Of a stretch of 64,000 bases of DNA, positions 59,214 through 64,000 are shown piece after piece. Positions within the stretch are counted from its first letter, which is position 1; the number at the start of each line of letters is the position of its first letter. The stretch lies in the NCBI RefSeq assembly GCF_006636205.1, contig NZ_VIGB01000003.1:5446501-5510500 (forward strand). The letters run 5' to 3'. This DNA is from Kitasatospora acidiphila. Lineage in GTDB: Bacteria; Actinomycetota; Actinomycetes; Streptomycetales; Streptomycetaceae. The notes under the pieces are model-generated. The model made no database searches. It was not told the DNA's origin and was given only the letters and a program-made list of their open reading frames with translations. The position numbers and the translations under genes are program-made.

Positions 59214-60955
59214 CAGTACTTACGCTCCATCGGCTGGTAGCGGGTCGTGACGACCGGCTTGTAGTCGAGGCGGATCGAGGTGGTGCCGTCCTCGGCAACC
59301 TCCTGGTACGCCATGGTGTGCTGCATGAACTTCACGTCGTCACGGGTCGGGAAGTCCTCGCGGAAGTGGCCACCGCGCGACTCCTGACGAGCCAGCGCGG
59401 AGACCACCAGCACCTCGGCCAGGTCGAGCAGGTTGCCCAGCTCCACGGCCTCCAGCAGGTCGGTGTTGTAGCGGAAGCCCTTGTCCTGGATCGCCACGTG
59501 CTTGTAGCGCTCGCGCAGCGCGGCGATGTCCTCGGAGGCCTGCTTCAGGGTGGCGCCGGTGCGGTAGACCATGGCGTTGACGTCCATGGTCTCCTGCAGC
59601 TCCTTGCGGATCTGCGCGACCGACTCGGTGCCGGTGGACTCGCGCAGGCCGTCGACCAGGGCCTGCACCTTCTCGGCCGGGTTGGCCGGCAGCGGCACGA
59701 ACTCGGCGTTGTTGGCGTAGTCCGCGGCGGCGATGCCCGCGCGGCGGCCGAACACGTTGATGTCCAGCAGCGAGTTGGTGCCCAGGCGGTTGGCGCCGTG
59801 CACGGACACGCACGCGACCTCGCCGGCCGCGTACAGGCCCGGGACGATGTCGGTGTTGTTGCGCAGCACCTCACCCTCGACGTTGGTCGGGATGCCGCCC
59901 ATCGCGTAGTGCGCGGTGGGCTGGATCGGGATCGGGTCCGTGTAGGGCTCGATGCCGAGGTAGGTGCGGGCGAACTCGGTGATGTCCGGCAGCTTGGCGT
60001 CCAGCTGCTCCGGCGGAAGGTGCGTCAGGTCCAGGTAGACGTGGTCGCCGTCGGGGCCGCAGCCGCGACCCTCGCGGATCTCGGTGTAGATCGCGCGGGA
60101 GCAGACGTCACGGGACGCGAGGTCCTTCATGACCGGCGCGTAGCGCTCCATGAAGCGCTCGCCGTCCTTGTTGCGCAGGATGCCGCCCTCGCCGCGGGCG
60201 CCCTCGGTGAGCAGGATGCCCATGCGCCAGATGCCCGTCGGGTGGAACTGGAAGAACTCCATGTCCTCCAGCGGCAGGCCGCGGCGGTAGACCAGGGCCT
60301 GGCCGTCACCGGTGAGGGTGTGGGCGTTGGAGGTCACCTTGTAGAACTTGCCGGTGCCGCCGGAGGCGAAGACCACGGCCTTGGCCTGGAAGACGTGGAT
60401 CTCGCCGGTGGCCAGCTCGTAGGCCACGACGCCCGAGGTCTTGCCCTCGTTGATCAGCAGGTCGAGGACGTAGAACTCGTTGAAGAACTCCACACCCTCC
60501 TTGACGCAGTTCTGGAACAGCGTCTGGAGGATCATGTGACCGGTGCGGTCGGCCGCGTAGCAGGAGCGGCGCACGGCGGCCTCGCCGTGGTTGCGGGTGT
60601 GACCGCCGAACCGGCGCTGGTCGATCCGGCCGGCCTCGGTGCGGGAGAAGGGCAGGCCCATCTTCTCCAGGTCGAGGACCGCGTCGATGGCCTCCTTGCA
60701 CATGATCTCGGCGGCGTCCTGGTCGACCAGGTAGTCACCGCCCTTGACCGTGTCGAAGGTGTGCCACTCCCAGTTGTCCTCCTCGACGTTGGCGAGGGCG
60801 GCGCACATGCCGCCCTGGGCCGCGCCGGTGTGGGACCGGGTGGGGTAGAGCTTGGTCAGTACCGCGGTGCGGCTGCGCTTGGTCGACTCGATGGCCGCGC
60901 GCATGCCGGCGCCGCCGGCGCCGACGATGACGGTGTCGTACTGATGAATCTGCAT
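59213..60955 (-). CDS. sdhA: Succinate dehydrogenase flavoprotein subunit
   Basis: Oxidises succinate to fumarate at a covalent FAD. The dinucleotide fold starts TVIVGAGGAGMRAAIES; the FAD-linking His is in RSHTGAAQGGM; ARG-type active residues lie in LTEGARGEGG and HGANRLGTNSLLD. The length of 580 residues is normal and it begins MQIHQYDT. It follows sdhD after 31 bases and is coupled to sdhB. Confidence 0.97.
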   Translation of the reverse strand: MQIHQYDTVIVGAGGAGMRAAIESTKRSRTAVLTKLYPTRSHTGAAQGGMCAALANVEEDNWEWHTFDTVKGGDYLVDQDAAEIMCKEAIDAVLDLEKMGLPFSRTEAGRIDQRRFGGHTRNHGEAAVRRSCYAADRTGHMILQTLFQNCVKEGVEFFNEFYVLDLLINEGKTSGVVAYELATGEIHVFQAKAVVFASGGTGKFYKVTSNAHTLTGDGQALVYRRGLPLEDMEFFQFHPTGIWRMGILLTEGARGEGGILRNKDGERFMERYAPVMKDLASRDVCSRAIYTEIREGRGCGPDGDHVYLDLTHLPPEQLDAKLPDITEFARTYLGIEPYTDPIPIQPTAHYAMGGIPTNVEGEVLRNNTDIVPGLYAAGEVACVSVHGANRLGTNSLLDINVFGRRAGIAAADYANNAEFVPLPANPAEKVQALVDGLRESTGTESVAQIRKELQETMDVNAMVYRTGATLKQASEDIAALRERYKHVAIQDKGFRYNTDLLEAVELGNLLDLAEVLVVSALARQESRGGHFREDFPTRDDVKFMQHTMAYQEVAEDGTTSIRLDYKPVVTTRYQPMERKY

Positions 60956-60986
60956 GAGTGTTGACTCGCCTCTGGTCCTGCGCCGA

Positions 60987-61478
60987 TTAGATGTTCGGGT
61001 CGAAGGTGAAGATCACCAGGGTGCCGAGCAGGACCGTGAAGACGGTCGCGGCGCCCATCAGGCCCTTCAGCCACATCCGGGTGGAGTCCTTCTCGGCGTA
61101 GTCGTTGATGACCGTGCGCATGCCGTTGGCGCCGTGCAGCATGGCGAGCCAGAGCATCAGCAGGTCCCAGCCCTGCCAGAAGGGGGAGGCCCAGCGGCCG
61201 GCCACGAAGGCGAAGTTGATCTTCGAGACGCCGCCGTCGAGGGTCAGCATGATGATCAGGTGACCCAGGATCAGGACCACCAGCACGATGCCGGACAGGC
61301 GCATGAAGAGCCAGGCCAGCATCTCGAAGTTGGTCCGGGTGCGGCGCGGGGTCTTCTTGGTGCGGACCCGGGGCGGCTCGATCACGAACGCGTCGGCGGG
61401 GTTGCCAGTGCCCAGGCCCTTGCCGGTGTGGGCCTGCGAGGAGCCGACCAGCTCGAGGTCGGTGGTGTCAGTCGACAT
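60987..61478 (-). CDS. sdhD: Succinate dehydrogenase hydrophobic membrane anchor subunit
   Basis: A 163-residue membrane anchor with a 50-residue cytoplasmic start and three helices (WLFMRLSGIVLVVLILGHLII, LLMLWLAMLHGANGMRTVI, MGAATVFTVLLGTLVIFTF). The heme/quinone His are likely in RLSGIVLV...GHL and the LHGANG segment. It starts 6 bases after sdhC. The longer soluble N-terminus is usual in actinobacteria. Confidence 0.92.
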   Translation of the reverse strand: MSTDTTDLELVGSSQAHTGKGLGTGNPADAFVIEPPRVRTKKTPRRTRTNFEMLAWLFMRLSGIVLVVLILGHLIIMLTLDGGVSKINFAFVAGRWASPFWQGWDLLMLWLAMLHGANGMRTVINDYAEKDSTRMWLKGLMGAATVFTVLLGTLVIFTFDPNI

Positions 61479-61484
61479 GCCGGA

Positions 61485-61865
61485 TCACTTCCCGAACCAG
61501 GAGAGCAGGGTGTGCTGGAGAATCGGGTAGAACGCACCCGCCATCAGGACCACCCAGATGCCCACGACGCTCCACAGCATCTGCTTCTGGTACTTGGGGC
61601 CCTTGGACCAGAAGTCCACGGCGACGACCCGCAGACCGTTCAGCGCGTGGAACAGGATGGCGGCCGTCAGGCCGTACTCCATCAGGTTCACCAGCGGGGT
61701 CTTGTACGTGTTGATGGTCGAGTCGTACGCGTGCGGCGAGACCCGGACCAGCGCGGTGTCGAGGACGTGGACGAGAAGGAAGAAGAAGATGAGGACGCCA
61801 GTGACTCGATGAGCCACCCAGGACCACATGCCTTCTCGGCCGCGGTACAGCGTTCCAGCCGGCAC
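61485..61865 (-). CDS. sdhC: Succinate dehydrogenase cytochrome b556 subunit
   Basis: A 126-residue protein with three helices. HRVTGVLIFFFLLVHVLDTAL contains the SdhC signature (H-R-x-T-G and the heme-ligand His), and FHALNGLRVVAVDF is the second conserved segment. It is the first gene of sdhCDAB. The 223-base region upstream should hold the operon promoter; no consensus stands out. Confidence 0.93.
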   Translation of the reverse strand: MPAGTLYRGREGMWSWVAHRVTGVLIFFFLLVHVLDTALVRVSPHAYDSTINTYKTPLVNLMEYGLTAAILFHALNGLRVVAVDFWSKGPKYQKQMLWSVVGIWVVLMAGAFYPILQHTLLSWFGK

Positions 61866-62088
61866 GGGAAACCCTCCGGTTACGGTTGAAGGGCTCGGCC
61901 GGCTTCGGTGTCGGTCAGCCCGGCCGGGTACGGTCCACCGGCCGCGGTCATCCTATCGACGCCTCCAGGCGAACCGCCTTCGGGGGGTTTGAGTGTGATC
62001 AATCAGGCACGTCAGGGGCAAGAATTCACCCCGCCGGGTGAGGGCGGGGTGTGGGAGATGACGCGTGGGCGGCCGGATCGAGGCGGCG

Positions 62089-62733
62089 TCAGGAACTGCC
62101 GCTGGCGACCAGGTGCTCCAACCGGTGCAGCGCGATCCGGCGCAGCTGCTCGGCGGCGACCAGGCGCTCCTCGTCCGGCTCGTTGGCCAGCCGGGTGCGT
62201 ATCGAGCTGAGCACGGTGTCCAGCATCTCCTCCGGCTCGACCCCGTCCAGGCAGACCACGAAGACATGGCCGAACCGGGCCTCGTAGGCGGCGTGCGCGG
62301 CCCGGAGCGCGGTGTGCGCGGCCTGGCTGCCGGGCGCCCGCATGCCGAGCAGCGGCTGCGGCATCCAACTCTCGTCGGCCAGCGCCTCGGCCAGATCGCT
62401 GGGGCGCAGGTCGTAGGAGGCCTCACTGGCCGCGGCGAGCAGGGAGTCCAGATCGGGGTAGGGGCGGTGGGCGGTGAGTCGCAGGGCCCAGCGGTGGCTG
62501 CCGCAGCAGGCGAGCAGCGCCTCCTCGGCGGCACCGGGGTCGGCCTCGTTGAACCGGTGCAGCCCGACTGCCGGCAGCACGGGGCGGCCGGCGGCGGTGC
62601 TGGTGGGGCGGGGTGCGGGGATGCCGACCTGATCGCGAGCGCGATCAGGAGGGGTGTCGCTGGCCAGCGGGTCCTCCTCGGGAGGGAAAGAGGGCGTCAG
62701 GATGGCGGTGAGGTCGTAACCAGCATGGATCAC
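62089..62733 (-). CDS. 2-oxo-4-hydroxy-4-carboxy-5-ureidoimidazoline (OHCU) decarboxylase
   Basis: Decarboxylates OHCU to (S)-allantoin in urate breakdown. The domain starts at GLHRFNEADPGAAEEALLAC (about residues 56-75) and has HRPYPDLDSLLAAASEA and FGHVFVVCLDG. The catalytic His is in the HRPY segment. The first 50 residues are poorly conserved, so translation may begin later than GTG 62733. No uricase or HIU hydrolase gene is in view; it stands alone between sdhC and the hydrolase. Confidence 0.8.
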   Translation of the reverse strand: MIHAGYDLTAILTPSFPPEEDPLASDTPPDRARDQVGIPAPRPTSTAAGRPVLPAVGLHRFNEADPGAAEEALLACCGSHRWALRLTAHRPYPDLDSLLAAASEASYDLRPSDLAEALADESWMPQPLLGMRAPGSQAAHTALRAAHAAYEARFGHVFVVCLDGVEPEEMLDTVLSSIRTRLANEPDEERLVAAEQLRRIALHRLEHLVASGSS

Positions 62734-62943
62734 GGCACGGCGCGGACGAGGTCACCCGCGCGGGGTCGTGCTCCTCCCGGGCAGCGCCACCACGGTAGTT
62801 GAGCGCTCATCAGTTGGGGAGGGCGATGACCGAATTCACCCTGACGAGCTATCAAGTTGTGACCGGTGGGCTACCGGTGAACATGAGCGCGCGAAGCAAG
62901 CTCATCATTCGATGCCGTGGGGAACGGGTGGGACCGCTCCGGA
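62734..62943. other. Intergenic region, no supported gene
   Basis: About 210 bases between the OHCU decarboxylase (whose promoter must be here) and the end of the hydrolase gene. The sequence is less GC-rich. Small open frames on the plus strand have no ribosome site and poor codon use. Confidence 0.5.
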
Positions 62944-64000
62944 TCACCGGGGGCAGCTGGTCCCCTGCGCCGGCATCGTGCCGCTGACCAGGTAGGCGTC
63001 CAGCGCCCGGTCCACGCAGGAGTTGCCGCTGCCGAAGGCCGCGTGCCCCTCGCCCTGCCGGGTCAGCAGGGTGGCGTCGGCGAAGCCCTTGGCCAGGTTG
63101 ACGGCCTGCTGGTACGGGGTGGCCGGGTCGTCGGTGGTGCCGATCACCAGGATCGGGGCGCTGCCCTGGGCCCGGACGGTGTGCGGCTGCTCGGTGGTCC
63201 GGTACGGCCAGTCGGCGCAGGCCGGGGTGGTCAGGTCGGCGGCCGCGGTGTCCCGGTTGAGCAGCGGGGCCTGCTGCTTGAGCTCGGCCAGCACCTTCTG
63301 CACCTGGTCCGGCGAGGGCGTCACGCTGGGCGCGTCGGCGCAGCTGATCGCGGTCTGGGCGTCGTCGGAGGCGGTGTAGTGGCCGTTCTGCCGCCCGTTG
63401 TAGGCGTCCGCGGCGGACAGCAGGGCCGAGCCGTCGCCCAGCTTCATCGCGGTGAACAGCGCCTCGCGCAGCTGCCGCCAGGCGGTGTCCTGGTCGCCGT
63501 AGAGGAAGAGGAGGGTGCCGGTCCAGCCGAGGGTCGAGGTGAGCTTGCGCCGGCCGGGGTCGCCGGTGGACAGCGGCTTGTCGCGCAGGCCGTCCAGGAA
63601 GGCGGCGGCCTGCTCCCCGGCGGCGGCCGGGTCGTCGCCCAGCGGGCACTCGTCGTGGTGGTTGGTCACGCAGTCGGTGGCGAACCGCTCCAGCGACTTC
63701 TCGAAGCCGATCTGCTGCTGCACGCTGGCGTCCAGCCGGTCGGCGGCCGGGTCGACCGCGCCGTCCAGCACCAGGCGGCCGGTGTTCTGCGGGAACTGCT
63801 CGGCGTAGAGCGCGCCCAGGTAGGTGCCGTAGGAGATGCCCAGGTAGTCGAGCTTGGGGTCGCCGAGCGCCTGGCGCAGCGCGTCCATGTCGCGCGCGGT
63901 GTTGCGGGTGCCGACGAACGGCAGCAAGCTGCCGGCCGCCCGCTCGCAGGCCGCTGCGTAGTCCTTGGCCTGCTGGGCCCGCTTGGCGGCGCGGGCCGTC
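62944..64000 (-). CDS. Secreted alpha/beta hydrolase, tripeptidyl-aminopeptidase-like (5' end outside window)
   Basis: The frame is open from 64000 to the stop at 62944, at least 351 residues. The nucleophile elbow is GISYGTYLG (GxSxG type). Upstream of it is LLPFVGTRNTARDMDALRQALG, split by the elbow spacing typical of S33 peptidases. The C-terminal TAP-like domain has ILVIGTTDDPATPYQQAV with catalytic Asp and GEGHAAFGSGNSCVD with catalytic His. Cysteines in ATDCVTNHHDECPLG may pair after export. It probably removes N-terminal tripeptides or cleaves esters outside the cell; streptomycetes have many such paralogues. Confidence 0.88.
   Translation of the reverse strand, partial: TARAAKRAQQAKDYAAACERAAGSLLPFVGTRNTARDMDALRQALGDPKLDYLGISYGTYLGALYAEQFPQNTGRLVLDGAVDPAADRLDASVQQQIGFEKSLERFATDCVTNHHDECPLGDDPAAAGEQAAAFLDGLRDKPLSTGDPGRRKLTSTLGWTGTLLFLYGDQDTAWRQLREALFTAMKLGDGSALLSAADAYNGRQNGHYTASDDAQTAISCADAPSVTPSPDQVQKVLAELKQQAPLLNRDTAAADLTTPACADWPYRTTEQPHTVRAQGSAPILVIGTTDDPATPYQQAVNLAKGFADATLLTRQGEGHAAFGSGNSCVDRALDAYLVSGTMPAQGTSCPR

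Noticed and set aside
1..64000. tRNA, rRNA, prophage or transposase genes
   Set aside because: Looked for T-loop-like GGTTCGA(A/G)TCC patterns, integrase and transposase motifs by eye; none was convincing.

Overview
This is very GC-rich DNA with almost exclusively G/C in third codon positions, many GTG starts and many 1-4 base gene overlaps. It is a streptomycete chromosome core (Streptomyces, Kitasatospora or a close relative). From memory, the gene order follows the S. coelicolor chromosome from the Ser/Thr kinase cluster before guaA to the sdh operon (kinases, semialdehyde dehydrogenase, cholesterol-oxidase-like GMC enzyme, guaA, PspC genes, pcrA, icmB, sucCD, purNH, mdh, trpS, sdhCDAB). 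I recognised no prophage, IS element, CRISPR array, rRNA or tRNA.

Layout. 1-3539: three Ser/Thr-kinase-type genes (a 3' fragment, a pseudokinase and a complete receptor kinase). 3602-7077: a coupled dehydrogenase/GMC oxidoreductase pair. 7207-11391: a surface protein, a class F sortase and a lipoprotein/response regulator/histidine kinase module resembling CseA-CseB-CseC but with no sigE next to it. 11930-14762: guaA and a DoxX-Rieske fusion. 14827-19674: two divergent PspC units, one of them a PspC-histidine kinase with its LuxR-type regulator. 19753-24233: an acyltransferase and two polytopic glycosyltransferases. 24327-27489: pcrA and the orphan mutase subunit icmB.

27508-35816 is the most interesting block. 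It holds two divergent units: DUF5691, a SWIM zinc-finger protein and an unlisted 38-aa ORF on the minus strand; a MoxR-type AAA+ ATPase, a DUF5682 protein and a von Willebrand A (MIDAS) protein on the plus strand. Together they look like a chaperone/metal-binding machine of unknown substrate, related to E. coli yehLMPQ. 36046-46731 is central metabolism: sucCD, purNH and mdh, with small membrane proteins between them. The place where folD would be expected before the DUF3017 gene holds only a 17-codon folD-like start. 46819-58350 is envelope work: a CNNM/CorC protein, a Stealth phosphotransferase, a GT2-TagF teichoic-acid-type enzyme, YihY and a D,D-carboxypeptidase, plus trpS and a 2H phosphoesterase. 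58437-64000: sdhCDAB, an OHCU decarboxylase and a secreted alpha/beta hydrolase cut by the window end.

Two whole-window patterns matter to a reader. First, at least six genes have their C- or N-terminus in another frame, and in most cases one extra G or C in a homopolymer run restores the protein. This points to systematic homopolymer under-calling in the assembly rather than real gene decay. Second, a roughly 29-bp palindromic repeat (core cccccagccttcggccgg) occurs at six sites, three of them inside reading frames.
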